DNA of 23,630 nucleotides from the NCBI GenBank assembly GCA_029238555.1, contig JAQWFV010000114.1, positions 1 through 23,630 of the forward strand. The letters run 5' to 3'. Of the stretch, positions 15,873 through 23,630 are shown in pieces. The notes below the pieces were generated by a model. The model saw only the letters and a program-made list of their open reading frames with translations. It had not been told where the DNA came from and did no database searches. Every line of letters starts with the position of its first letter. Positions within the stretch are counted from its first letter, which is position 1. This DNA comes from Flavobacteriaceae bacterium. GTDB taxonomy: Bacteria; Bacteroidota; Bacteroidia; Flavobacteriales; Flavobacteriaceae. A program made the translations under genes and the position numbers.

Positions 15873-16307
15873 TTATTTAATTCCAGTACTTCCAAAACCA
15901 CCAGAACCTCTTTCACTGTCTTCCAAAGTATCTGTCAGTTCCCATTGGGCACGCTCATATTTGGCCAAGACCATTTGGGCAATCCTATCCCCGTCTTCTA
16001 TGGTGAAAGGATCTGTGGAAAGGTTTATAAGAATAACGCCTACATCTCCCCTATAATCTGCATCTATAGTTCCAGGTGCATTCAAGACCGTAATCCCGTG
16101 CTTGGCAGCCAAACCACTTCTAGGCCTTACTTGTGCCTCTGTACCGGCTGGCAAAGCTATATGTAGTCCTGTGGGGATTACTTTTCGCTCCATGGGCGCT
16201 AAGGTGACAGGCGCAGAAAGGTGGGCCCTTAAATCCATTCCAGCGGCCGCTATGGTTTCGTAAGACGGAAGTGCGTGGGCACTTTTGTTGATGATCTTAA
16301 TCCTCAT
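15873..16307 (-). CDS. dut: dUTP diphosphatase
   Basis: The 144-residue trimeric dUTPase hydrolyses dUTP to dUMP and pyrophosphate, keeping uracil out of DNA and supplying dUMP for dTMP synthesis. All five motifs are present: AAGMDLRA (21-28), RPRSGLA (61-67), GTIDADYRG (79-87), DRIAQMV (107-113) and the C-terminal [10 protein letters not shown] (133-142). Length is typical. The start overlaps the end of the flippase gene by 11 bp, so the two are translationally coupled. Confidence 0.97.
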   Translation of the reverse strand: MRIKIINKSAHALPSYETIAAAGMDLRAHLSAPVTLAPMERKVIPTGLHIALPAGTEAQVRPRSGLAAKHGITVLNAPGTIDADYRGDVGVILINLSTDPFTIEDGDRIAQMVLAKYERAQWELTDTLEDSERGSGGFGSTGIK

Positions 16308-17844
16308 TACTTCTTAATTTTTTTAAATTTTTAAACTCTAAACCAGCTGTTATTAGAAGGAATCCCCCTAAAAATAGATTTCCTAAAACCATTTGCCCAG
16401 GGAAGACATAAAAGGAAAGGCTGCCCAATAAGACCGCAGCACTTAAGTAACCCATTATTTTTCCCAAAGGATAATTTATGGGATACTTTTTACGCCCTAT
16501 AAAATACGAGGCTATAGCCATACTCCCATAAGCAGCTAAAGTAGCCATGGCTGCCGCATAGTATCCTATGATTGGAATGCCTATGAAATTTACTACAAGG
16601 GTAATGACAGCACCTCCTATAGAAATATAAGCCCCATAATGGGTTTGGTCTGTTACTTTGTACCAAACGGAGAGGTTGTGGTAAATACCCAGAAATAAAC
16701 TGGCCAGTAAAATCAGTGGCACAACTTCTATGGCTTCCCAATAGCTTGAATTCCTAATAAACAAGGTTTTTATAAGATCTATATACACCAATACCCCTAG
16801 AAAAATCACGCTACCAAAAATCACAAAATACTGGGTAATCACGGCATAGGCCCTTTGGGGGTTCTTTGACTTGGCATGGCTAAAGAAAAAAGGCTCAATT
16901 CCCATTCTAAAAGCGGTGGCAAAAAGGGTCATGAACAAGGCCAATTTGTAACAAGCGGCGTATTTACCGAGTTCACTAGCAGCCACAGCTTCAGGCAATA
17001 GTTTGGCCAATAAAATTTTGTCAAACACCTCATTGATGGTGAAAGCTATTCCGGCAATCATCACAGGAAATGCGTATTGTAACATGCGTTTGAACAGGGC
17101 GGTGTCAAAACCAAAACGCAGTCCTTTGTACTGACCCGAAAGCCATATAAAAGTACTGGCAGAGGCTATAGTATTGGCTATAAATATATAGGCAATCTCA
17201 AAATTAGGCCTATAGAGGCCCACCAGCCAGTGGCGTATGGAGGCGCTGTTTTCAAGGCTAGGGTCTAGGGCAAAAGAGGCATCGGCTCCAAGAGCCAAAG
17301 AAGCATTCACAGAAGCATCTATGGGACCCTCTAAACTTGCCCAATAAGGCAAGCCTATCAGAAATAAAAGATTGAGTCCTAAATTGAGTCCTACGTTGGC
17401 GGTTTTTAAAACCGCGTACTTCATAGGGCGTCCTTCTGCCCTGAGTTTGGCAAAGGGTATGACCACCAGGGCGTCTAAGCCCATAATGGCAATGGCATAG
17501 CCTAAGTATTCCAATTTAATGTCTGTCAATGAAGACAAAGAAGGCAGTGCCAAAGCGGCTATTAAAACAAAAACAAAGGTGGACGCTGCAATAGACCAAA
17601 GGGAAGTAGCCACTACCTTTTGCCTGTTGGGAGCGTTGCTGTAAAACCTAAAAAAAGCCGTTTCCATCCCATACGCCAACAGCACATTAAAAAGGGCAAA
17701 CCAAGAAAAAATAACGGTGACCTCGCCAAAACCAGCCGTTGCTAAAATATCGGTATAGAGCGGGAGTAGCAAGAAGGATAACATTCTTGGCAGCACAGTC
17801 GCTATTCCATAGACAAAGGTCTGGGCAAATAATTTTTTAAACAA
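16297..17844 (-). CDS. Wzx-type polysaccharide flippase (MATE/MVF superfamily)
   Basis: A 515-residue inner-membrane protein with about 12-14 hydrophobic segments. The N-terminus [23 protein letters not shown] is characteristic of oligosaccharide flippases that move lipid-linked sugar units across the inner membrane for LPS O-antigen or capsule assembly. The proposed start is TTG (17844-17842): the frame hits a stop seven codons upstream with no ATG or GTG between, and the next methionine (residue 21) would cut into the first conserved segment. Residues about 170-203 are an Ala/Ser/Asp-rich loop with repeated DAS/NAS triplets. No sugar-handling genes are nearby, so the substrate is unknown. 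It overlaps dut, and the atp operon terminator lies upstream. Confidence 0.85.
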   Translation of the reverse strand: MFKKLFAQTFVYGIATVLPRMLSFLLLPLYTDILATAGFGEVTVIFSWFALFNVLLAYGMETAFFRFYSNAPNRQKVVATSLWSIAASTFVFVLIAALALPSLSSLTDIKLEYLGYAIAIMGLDALVVIPFAKLRAEGRPMKYAVLKTANVGLNLGLNLLFLIGLPYWASLEGPIDASVNASLALGADASFALDPSLENSASIRHWLVGLYRPNFEIAYIFIANTIASASTFIWLSGQYKGLRFGFDTALFKRMLQYAFPVMIAGIAFTINEVFDKILLAKLLPEAVAASELGKYAACYKLALFMTLFATAFRMGIEPFFFSHAKSKNPQRAYAVITQYFVIFGSVIFLGVLVYIDLIKTLFIRNSSYWEAIEVVPLILLASLFLGIYHNLSVWYKVTDQTHYGAYISIGGAVITLVVNFIGIPIIGYYAAAMATLAAYGSMAIASYFIGRKKYPINYPLGKIMGYLSAAVLLGSLSFYVFPGQMVLGNLFLGGFLLITAGLEFKNLKKLRSNED

Positions 17845-17884
17845 GCTGTGTTCGTTTGGGCCTTATGGCAAATCGTTGGGTTTA

Positions 17885-17915
17885 AAAATACAAAAACCCC
17901 AGCAAGCTGGGGTTT
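17885..17915 (-). terminator. Terminator of the ATP synthase operon
   Basis: AAACCCCAG (17894-17902) pairs with CTGGGGTTT (17907-17915) around a 4-base loop. On the minus strand it is followed by TTGTATTTTT. It lies about 60 bp after the atpG stop and before the flippase gene; the arms are symmetric, but the T run on the plus strand is poorer. Confidence 0.88.
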
Positions 17916-17975
17916 ATTTGTGTATTATTTATCGCTAATGCCCTGTAAAAAAAGCATTTAAGACAGGCTAAATAT

Positions 17976-18833
17976 TTAATCGTTTAAAGCCTCAGCGCCC
18001 CCAACAATCTCTAAGATCTCATTGGTAATAGCTGCCTGACGAGCTTTGTTGTACGTTAACTTCAATTGATCTCTAAGATCGGTAGCGTTGTCTGTAGCCT
18101 TGTGCATGGCCGTCATTCTGGCGCCGTGTTCAGAGGCAAAAGAATCTCTGATTCCTTTGAAAAGCTGTGTTTTTAATGCTTTTGGCACCAATTCACTCAC
18201 AATCTCTGCCTTTCCAGGCTCAAAGATATAATCAGATTCAGCTGCGGCTCCTATTACGGGAACAATGGGTAAAAATTGCTCTGTAGTGACTATCTGCGTC
18301 GCTGCATTTTTAAATTTATTGTAGATCAAGACAATTTTGTCAAACTTCTCTGTAGCAAAGTCATCCATTAAGCGGTCTGCAATCTCACTGACATTTGCGA
18401 AAGTAAGGTCGTCGTAAATGGTGCTTTCATTAGATACCAAAGGAAAGTTTTTCCCTAAAATATCTGCAGATTTCTTTCCTACAGCCATAATGGAAACCTT
18501 TTTTCCAGCATAGGTCTCTTTGGCTAAATGCTGTGCTTGTTTAATCACATTGGTGTTAAAAGCACCACAAAGACCACGGTTAGAAGTAATGGCCACCAAT
18601 AGGATGTTGTCTTCCCCACGAACGGCTGCATACTTGCTTGCGTCTGAACTTTCAATACTACCACTCAAAGACTGTAATAAATCTGTAAGGGTGTCTGAAT
18701 AAGGACGCATGGCCGTAATAGCATCTTGGGCTTTTTTTAGCTTTGCCGCAGACACCATCTTCATGGCAGAAGTAATCTGCATGGTAGAAGATACCGAGGC
18801 TATTCTATTACGTATTTCTTTTAAGTTTGCCAT
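17976..18833 (-). CDS. atpG: F1F0 ATP synthase gamma subunit
   Basis: The 285-residue central stalk subunit, whose rotation couples the c-ring to catalysis in F1. The N-terminal helix has IRNRIASVSSTMQITSAMKMV (residues 7-27, all highly conserved) and the C-terminal helix has YNKARQAAITNEILEIVGGA. It is the last gene of the atp run, 22 bp after atpA, and the terminator follows. Genes for the beta and epsilon subunits are not here; in Bacteroidota they normally form a separate atpD-atpC unit. Confidence 0.97.
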   Translation of the reverse strand: MANLKEIRNRIASVSSTMQITSAMKMVSAAKLKKAQDAITAMRPYSDTLTDLLQSLSGSIESSDASKYAAVRGEDNILLVAITSNRGLCGAFNTNVIKQAQHLAKETYAGKKVSIMAVGKKSADILGKNFPLVSNESTIYDDLTFANVSEIADRLMDDFATEKFDKIVLIYNKFKNAATQIVTTEQFLPIVPVIGAAAESDYIFEPGKAEIVSELVPKALKTQLFKGIRDSFASEHGARMTAMHKATDNATDLRDQLKLTYNKARQAAITNEILEIVGGAEALND

Positions 18834-18855
18834 GTCTGGTTTTCCTTAGTTTGGC

Positions 18856-20430
18856 TTAGTATTTAGCAGATAATTCATCACAAACCGCTGCAAGCGTGTC
18901 TGTTACCTCATCTGTTAATTTTCCTGCTTTTAATTGGTCTAACACATCTCTGTGTTTCGCATTTAAATACTCAATATAGGCTGTTTCAAACGCTTTGATT
19001 TGGTCTACAGGCACCTTCTTTAAAAGGTTTTTAGATCCTGCATAAATAATCGCTACCTGATCCTCTACAGTGAAAGGGTCATTTTGAGCCTGCTTTAAGA
19101 TCTCTACGTTTCTACGTCCTTTTTCAATTACGTTTAAAGTAGCCGCATCTAAGTCAGAACCGAATTTAGCAAAAGCCTCCAGTTCTCTAAACTGCGCCTG
19201 GTCCAACTTAAGCGTACCTGCTACTTTTTTCATGGATTTAATCTGTGCGTTACCCCCTACCCTAGATACCGAAATACCTACGTTAATAGCAGGACGAACC
19301 CCTTGGTTAAATAAATCTTGCTCCAAGAAGATCTGACCGTCTGTAATAGAAATTACGTTGGTAGGAATATAGGCAGAAACGTCACCCGCTTGCGTTTCAA
19401 TAATTGGCAATGCCGTTAGTGAACCCCCTCCTTTAACAATAGGCTTTAAGGCATCTGGTAAATCGTTCATTTCTTTTGCAATGGCGTCGTCTGCAATGAC
19501 CTTAGCAGCACGCTCTAACAATCTTGAGTGCAAGAAGAATACATCTCCAGGGTATGCCTCACGTCCCGGTGGACGTCTTAACAATAAAGACACCTCACGA
19601 TAGGCAACTGCTTGCTTAGAAAGGTCGTCGTATATAATTAAAGCGGGTCTACCCGTATCTCTGAAATACTCCCCAATAGCAGCACCCGCAAATGGAGCGT
19701 ATACCTGCATTGGCGCAGGGTCAGATGCATTGGCTGCTACAATAGTCGTATAAGCCAAAGCGCCTTTATCTTCTAATGTCTGCGCAATGGCAGCTACTGT
19801 AGATGCTTTTTGACCAATGGCCACATAGATACAGTATACTGGCTCACCAGCATCATAAAATTCTTTTTGATTTAGAATGGTGTCAATACAAACCGTAGTC
19901 TTCCCAGTCTGACGGTCACCAATCACCAATTCACGTTGTCCTCTACCCACTGGAATCATGGCGTCTATCGCTTTAATTCCTGTTTGTAATGGCTCTGTTA
20001 CTGGCTGACGGAAAATAACCCCTGGCGCCTTACGCTCCAATGGCATTTCGTAAACAGTTCCTTCTATAGGACCTTTACCGTCAATAGGCTGTCCTAAGGT
20101 GTCTACCACACGTCCTACAATACCTTCTCCTACCTTAATAGAAGCAATACGCTCGGTACGTTTTACGGTAGTTCCTTCCGTAATGTCTCTAGATGGGCTT
20201 AATAATACTACCCCTACATGGTCTTCTTCTAGGTTCAATACAATTCCTTGTACGCCCCCGTCAAATTCCACCAATTCTCCATATTGCACATTAGACAAAC
20301 CGTATACGCGGGCAATACCATCACCTACTTGTAATACAGTGCCCACCTCGTTCAAAGAGGCTTGTGCATTAAATCCTGCTAATTGATCTTTTAAAATTGC
20401 AGATACTTCTGCGGCTTTTACTCCTGCCAT
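18856..20430 (-). CDS. atpA: F1F0 ATP synthase alpha subunit
   Basis: The 524-residue non-catalytic nucleotide-binding subunit of the F1 hexamer. It has the beta-barrel domain (about 25-95), Walker A GDRQTGKT (171-178), the [22 protein letters not shown] signature of alpha/beta subunits, and the [10 protein letters not shown] region carrying the arginine that reaches into the catalytic site of beta. Spacing to atpH is 3 bp. Sequence and length are typical. Confidence 0.98.
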   Translation of the reverse strand: MAGVKAAEVSAILKDQLAGFNAQASLNEVGTVLQVGDGIARVYGLSNVQYGELVEFDGGVQGIVLNLEEDHVGVVLLSPSRDITEGTTVKRTERIASIKVGEGIVGRVVDTLGQPIDGKGPIEGTVYEMPLERKAPGVIFRQPVTEPLQTGIKAIDAMIPVGRGQRELVIGDRQTGKTTVCIDTILNQKEFYDAGEPVYCIYVAIGQKASTVAAIAQTLEDKGALAYTTIVAANASDPAPMQVYAPFAGAAIGEYFRDTGRPALIIYDDLSKQAVAYREVSLLLRRPPGREAYPGDVFFLHSRLLERAAKVIADDAIAKEMNDLPDALKPIVKGGGSLTALPIIETQAGDVSAYIPTNVISITDGQIFLEQDLFNQGVRPAINVGISVSRVGGNAQIKSMKKVAGTLKLDQAQFRELEAFAKFGSDLDAATLNVIEKGRRNVEILKQAQNDPFTVEDQVAIIYAGSKNLLKKVPVDQIKAFETAYIEYLNAKHRDVLDQLKAGKLTDEVTDTLAAVCDELSAKY

Positions 20431-20433
20431 GTT

Positions 20434-20970
20434 CTAGATATTTGTAAATTCTCTTTCTAACTGCTGCAATTGAGCAGCAACACTTGCGTTGTATTGTAAA
20501 TCTCCCACTCTTAAAATAAACCCTCCTAAAAGGCTTGGGTCTACTAGATTGGTAATGGTCACCTCTTTATTGATTAGTTTGGCTACCTTCTCTTTTATTT
20601 CTTTTTCTAGGCTTTCGCTTAACGCTACAGCCGACGTCACTACTGCATTGGCCTTTCCCTGTGCTGCTTCATATAATTCTGTAAACGCTACTGCAACCGC
20701 CAAGCTAAGTCCTGAGCGTTTATTGTCTAACAAAGCTTTAAAAGTATGGGCAACCAATGGGTGTACTGTCGTAAATACCGCTTCAAATCCTGCTTGCTTT
20801 TGAGCTGCAGTCAATGTAGGGTTAGCTAAAAAAGATTTAAAATCTTCATTGCCTCCAATAATAGTAGCCATTTCTTGCATGTCTGCAGCAACCGCCTCCA
20901 AGACCTCAGTCTCTTGGGCTTGTTGTAACAAAGCTTTTGCGTAACGTATGGCAGCTCTAGAGTTGGTCAT
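20434..20970 (-). CDS. atpH: F1F0 ATP synthase delta subunit
   Basis: A 178-residue OSCP/delta subunit that joins the top of F1 to the b-subunit peripheral stalk. The N-terminal helical domain starts TNSRAAIRYAKALL, and the C-terminal part has the conserved DPSLLGGFILRVGDLQYNASV segment (about 143-163, with GG and the D-N pattern). It lies 4 bp after atpF and 3 bp before atpA, so the three are a single coupled unit. Confidence 0.94.
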   Translation of the reverse strand: MTNSRAAIRYAKALLQQAQETEVLEAVAADMQEMATIIGGNEDFKSFLANPTLTAAQKQAGFEAVFTTVHPLVAHTFKALLDNKRSGLSLAVAVAFTELYEAAQGKANAVVTSAVALSESLEKEIKEKVAKLINKEVTITNLVDPSLLGGFILRVGDLQYNASVAAQLQQLEREFTNI

Positions 20971-20974
20971 AATG

Positions 20975-21475
20975 CTAGTTTAATTTCATATCACCGAGGG
21001 CGTCAGAAACTAATTTCTGCTGCTTGTCTCCGTTAGACAATTCACTTTTGATTACTTTCTCAGCAATCGCTACAGATAGAGTAGCTACTTGCTTCTTTAT
21101 GTCTGCTACAGCCGCTTTCTTCTCGCTCTCAATAGCTTCTTGTGCTTGTTGTAACATTTTATCTCCTTCCGATTTAGCCAAATCCTTAGCGTCAGAGATC
21201 ATTTTTTCTTTTAATTCACGGGCTTCTTTAAGCATGGCTTCTCTCTCTGCTCTAGCGTCTTTTAATAACTGATCGTTATTAGCCGTTAAGCTTTCCATGT
21301 CTTTTTTAGCCTGCTCAGCACTGTCTAGTGCATTTTGAATGCCTTCTTCTCTTTCTTGTAAAGCAGCCAAAATTGGCTTCCAAGCAAATTTTACCATGAG
21401 TAAAATAAGGGCTATCAATAAGATAGAAGACACAATAAATAGTCCTGGTGAAAAGTCGTTTAATAAAGTTTCCAT
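20975..21475 (-). CDS. atpF: F1F0 ATP synthase b subunit
   Basis: A 166-residue peripheral stalk subunit: one N-terminal membrane segment (about 10-30, GLFIVSSILLIALILLMVKFAW) followed by FAWKPILAAL, then a long charged helix (about 37-150) rich in Glu, Lys and Ala that forms the dimeric stalk. It is separated from atpE by 78 bp that contain a terminator-like hairpin and no visible promoter box, so its expression probably depends on read-through. Confidence 0.95.
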   Translation of the reverse strand: METLLNDFSPGLFIVSSILLIALILLMVKFAWKPILAALQEREEGIQNALDSAEQAKKDMESLTANNDQLLKDARAEREAMLKEARELKEKMISDAKDLAKSEGDKMLQQAQEAIESEKKAAVADIKKQVATLSVAIAEKVIKSELSNGDKQQKLVSDALGDMKLN

Positions 21476-21500
21476 AAAAAAGGGGTTGCTTTTTTTAATT

Positions 21501-21537
21501 TAAAAACATTCTCTACGGCCAATCGCCGTAGAGAATG
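21501..21537 (-). terminator. Terminator-like hairpin between atpE and atpF
   Basis: CATTCTCTACGGC (21507-21519) pairs perfectly over 13 bp with GCCGTAGAGAATG (21525-21537), loop of five. On the minus strand it is followed by TTTTT, then AAATT. It starts 16 bp after the atpE stop. It may stop part of the transcripts or protect the 3' end of an atpB-atpE message, raising c relative to later subunits. Confidence 0.72.
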
Positions 21538-21553
21538 AAATCTTTTTGTAATC

Positions 21554-21757
<204 letters not shown>

Positions 21758-21803
21758 TTAAATTAAAAAAACGCTCTTTAAAACTTTCGTTTTGTATTGT
21801 TAG

Positions 21804-22922
21804 TTAATGATGTTCGTGCTCTGCTACCGCCATACCAATAAACAAGGCAGACAATGTGGTAAAAATATAGGCCTGTAAGAAAGCGACTAGCAATTCAATC
21901 AGGGTAATAAACAAAGACAGTAAAAAAGAAATAGAGGTAGCACCCGCTACGCCTAAGCTATCTTTTAAGTTATACATAATGGCTATTAAACTCATCACAA
22001 CAATGTGACCCGCAGAGATATTAGCAAACAAACGCACCATTAATGAAAAAGGTTTGATCAATAAGGTTCCTGCCAATTCAATAACCGCCAAAATAGGTCT
22101 AAAAATATAAGGCACCCCTGGCATCCATAAGATGTGCATCCAGAAGTCTTTATTACCACTAGTGACATAAATAACCAAAGTGATAATTCCTAAAGCTGCG
22201 GTAACCGCTATTTGACCCGTTACGTTAAACCCTAGTGGTGTTAGCCCCACTAAGTTTAAACTCCAGATAAAGAAGAATACCGTCAATAAGTAACCCGTAA
22301 ACTTTCTGTATTTTTTCTCACCAATGTTTGGTCTGGCAATCTCATCTCTTACATAAAGCACCAATGGCTCTAACACCCTACCAAAACCAGTAGGCACTTG
22401 TTTTGTTTTGTATTGTCTTGCCAAAGAAGAAAAGGCTAATAATAATAGTAATCCTATCATTAGAATTCCCATAACACTCTTCGTAATCGAAAGGTCTAAG
22501 GTTTGAGTAGCATTTGTAGGGTGGTGTGCCTGGTCAAAAGCAACTTCTGTGGCACCCTCTGACAATTCGTATATTTTTCCGTGAAGTTTCACTAAGCTTA
22601 ACCCGTCTTTTTCAACGACCACATGACCGTTGTCGTCATGGTGAAAAGCAGAAGACATAAAAGAGGTGATTCCTTTGCTGGTTTTCACAATTACAGGCAG
22701 TGGAAAGCCAACGTGAACACGTGTTCCTTCACTATTGGTATAAGAAAAGAAACTAAAATCGTGAGAATCTTTAATGTGGTGAAGGATGTAAGCTTGTACT
22801 TTTTCTTTAGTGTCTATTCTGCCATCTTCTTGTGTATCCGAATTGGCGTACGAAAAAAAAGTAGTCAAGACTATGGCCAATAAGGCTAAGATGCTGCGGT
22901 ATTTTGAGGCTTTATTCTTCAT
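21804..22922 (-). CDS. atpB: F1F0 ATP synthase a subunit with N-terminal extension
   Basis: The 372-residue stator subunit that forms the proton half-channels against the c-ring. The ATG at 22922 gives a signal-peptide-like N-terminus (MKNKASKYRSILALLAIVL, cleavage near SYA-N), then about 120 soluble, His- and Asp-containing residues likely outside the membrane, then the membrane domain. The essential arginine is in MVRLFANISAGH (Arg297 in this numbering). The C-terminus ends in AEHEHH. The soluble extension is absent in E. coli but usual in Bacteroidota. The frame is open to 22985, but a good promoter overlaps that extension, so it was rejected. It is followed by atpE after 61 bp. Confidence 0.94.
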   Translation of the reverse strand: MKNKASKYRSILALLAIVLTTFFSYANSDTQEDGRIDTKEKVQAYILHHIKDSHDFSFFSYTNSEGTRVHVGFPLPVIVKTSKGITSFMSSAFHHDDNGHVVVEKDGLSLVKLHGKIYELSEGATEVAFDQAHHPTNATQTLDLSITKSVMGILMIGLLLLLAFSSLARQYKTKQVPTGFGRVLEPLVLYVRDEIARPNIGEKKYRKFTGYLLTVFFFIWSLNLVGLTPLGFNVTGQIAVTAALGIITLVIYVTSGNKDFWMHILWMPGVPYIFRPILAVIELAGTLLIKPFSLMVRLFANISAGHIVVMSLIAIMYNLKDSLGVAGATSISFLLSLFITLIELLVAFLQAYIFTTLSALFIGMAVAEHEHH

Positions 22923-22956
22923 GAAAAATTTAAAAATAGGCACTAAAAAATTTGCG

Positions 22957-22985
22957 CAAATGTAAGCATAATCTATAAAAAACAA
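22957..22985 (-). promoter_or_regulatory. atpB promoter inside the atp cluster
   Basis: The minus strand has TTG (22983-22985), an 18-bp spacer and a perfect TACATTTG (22957-22964), ending 34 bp before the atpB ATG. It would let the structural ATP synthase genes be transcribed apart from atpZ and the small membrane gene. Confidence 0.7.
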
Positions 22986-22999
22986 ACCCTATTTTAAGA

Positions 23000-23305
23000 T
23001 TAAATATCTCCAGAAGGCTTCTGATTCAATATTTTAGACAAAAAAAGGATTTCCAAGACCAAGAAAAAAAGCATTGGAAGGAGTATAATGGCTTTTCCCT
23101 GAGCACTTAAGGCTTGCTGTAAATCAAAGAGAGTTGGAAAGTTTTTATAAAAAAAAGCCCCTTTTAACGGAATGCTAAAGAGGTAAATAAAGCCTATATA
23201 CGGCTTTGCAGAAATGTTTTTGGACAAGAGGTAACACAAAGCCAAAACGACCATGCTTGCTGCACTGTTAAAAATTAATTGTGAGAGAAGGCTTATGTCT
23301 TCCAT
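23000..23305 (-). CDS. Small membrane protein in the AtpI position (DUF6168-like)
   Basis: A 101-residue protein with about three hydrophobic segments (roughly 8-27, 34-52 and 70-92) and a short polar C-terminus. It lies between atpZ (12 bp upstream) and atpB (77 bp downstream). I think it belongs to the DUF6168 family seen at this place in flavobacterial atp clusters, but that is recalled, not tested. Position suggests a helper for c-ring or F0 assembly, or magnesium handling, as proposed for AtpI and AtpZ, without sequence motifs to prove it. Confidence 0.75.
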   Translation of the reverse strand: MEDISLLSQLIFNSAASMVVLALCYLLSKNISAKPYIGFIYLFSIPLKGAFFYKNFPTLFDLQQALSAQGKAIILLPMLFFLVLEILFLSKILNQKPSGDI

Positions 23306-23317
23306 GAAAAGTTTCGC

Positions 23318-23533
23318 TTAGATGTTTTTGGTTTGCTTGATCATCTGATAGATGGAGAGGGCTACCATGAGCATGGTTAAACCCGTCTCTAAAAAATTCC
23401 ATTGCATTTTTTGATCCAGCCACTGTCCCAGCCAGTGCCCTCCAAAAATCATCAAACCCATTTGAATGCCCATTCCAGATGCTTTTGCCAAGGCCTTTAA
23501 GGGGTTGTCATTGGGAGAGCTGTTTTTAGGCAT
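23318..23533 (-). CDS. atpZ: AtpZ/AtpI family protein
   Basis: A 71-residue protein with two hydrophobic segments (about 21-37 and 47-63) separated by GQWLDQKMQWN, the pattern GxWLD.. typical of the AtpZ/AtpI family. These proteins are found at the head of atp operons and aid F0 assembly or cation supply. There is no TAnnTTTG box in the 43 bp upstream, so it is likely cotranscribed with the gene entering from the right edge. Confidence 0.88.
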   Translation of the reverse strand: MPKNSSPNDNPLKALAKASGMGIQMGLMIFGGHWLGQWLDQKMQWNFLETGLTMLMVALSIYQMIKQTKNI

Positions 23534-23576
23534 GTGGTGGGTTCTAAGAGTGTCTTGTTTATTTCACCAGGATAAC

Positions 23577-23630
23577 TTAGCCGTTTTTGGCTATAGAAGC
23601 CCCTTGTTGTTGTGGCGTTTTCGCGTCTGG
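23577..23630 (-). CDS. C-terminal end of an upstream gene, possibly a bactofilin
   Basis: The last 17 codons and TAA stop of a minus-strand frame entering from the right edge, ending QQQGASIAKNG. The fragment is too short to identify by itself. A bactofilin (polymer-forming cytoskeletal protein) is often found just before atpZ in flavobacteria and such Gln/Gly-rich tails are common in that family, so this is a guess from context. A second frame is also open through the edge, so even the reading frame is not certain. Confidence 0.4.
   Translation of the reverse strand, partial: PDAKTPQQQGASIAKNG

Noticed and set aside
22923..22985. Longer atpB start
   Set aside because: The TTG/TACATTTG promoter overlaps it, and the signal peptide begins at 22922.

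Overview
The window comes from a member of the Bacteroidota, most likely class Flavobacteriia. The evidence is the gliding-motility lipoprotein GldH, the split F-type ATP synthase operon (a-c-b-delta-alpha-gamma with no beta or epsilon genes next to gamma), an HU-CCDC81/SPOR protein, a DUF4292 lipoprotein, and promoter-like sites of the Bacteroidota form TTG-N(17-23)-TAnnTTTG. No rRNA, tRNA, CRISPR array, integrase or transposase was seen. This is mostly core chromosome, not an accessory island.

Layout. Bases 1-4590, all on the minus strand: the start of a 3-oxoacid CoA-transferase A subunit, a bifunctional PBP1A, GldH and a RicT/PSP1-family protein. Bases 4740-8934: tRNA hydroxylase TrhO diverges from recA across a shared 197-bp region, and an acyltransferase (PlsC family) diverges from trpS. 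RecA and PlsC converge on a bidirectional terminator. Bases 8989-13180: dprA diverges from an HU/SPOR membrane protein, followed by an acyl-CoA thioesterase that converges, sharing a CTAG stop overlap, on a lipoprotein 5'-nucleotidase. Bases 13181-13577 are non-coding and hold a degenerate ~64-bp tandem repeat and two terminators.

Bases 13578-17844, minus strand: an EnvC-like coiled-coil protein with a degenerate LytM domain, a DUF4292 lipoprotein, dUTPase and a Wzx-like flippase. Bases 17976-23533, minus strand: the ATP synthase cluster atpZ, a small membrane protein, atpB, atpE, atpF, atpH, atpA and atpG, closed by a strong terminator. The last 54 bases hold the C-terminus of another minus-strand gene, possibly a bactofilin.

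Together the genes cover envelope building (PBP1A, EnvC-like, flippase, SPOR), gliding, DNA repair and uptake (RecA, DprA, Dut), tRNA chemistry (TrhO, TrpS) and energy conversion. I found no convincing new multi-gene system. The points most worth a second look are regulatory or structural: a perfect 13-bp hairpin between atpE and atpF, the repeat array at 13252-13455, a perfect palindrome between the trhO and recA promoters, and promoter boxes so close to start codons that leaderless mRNAs are suggested.
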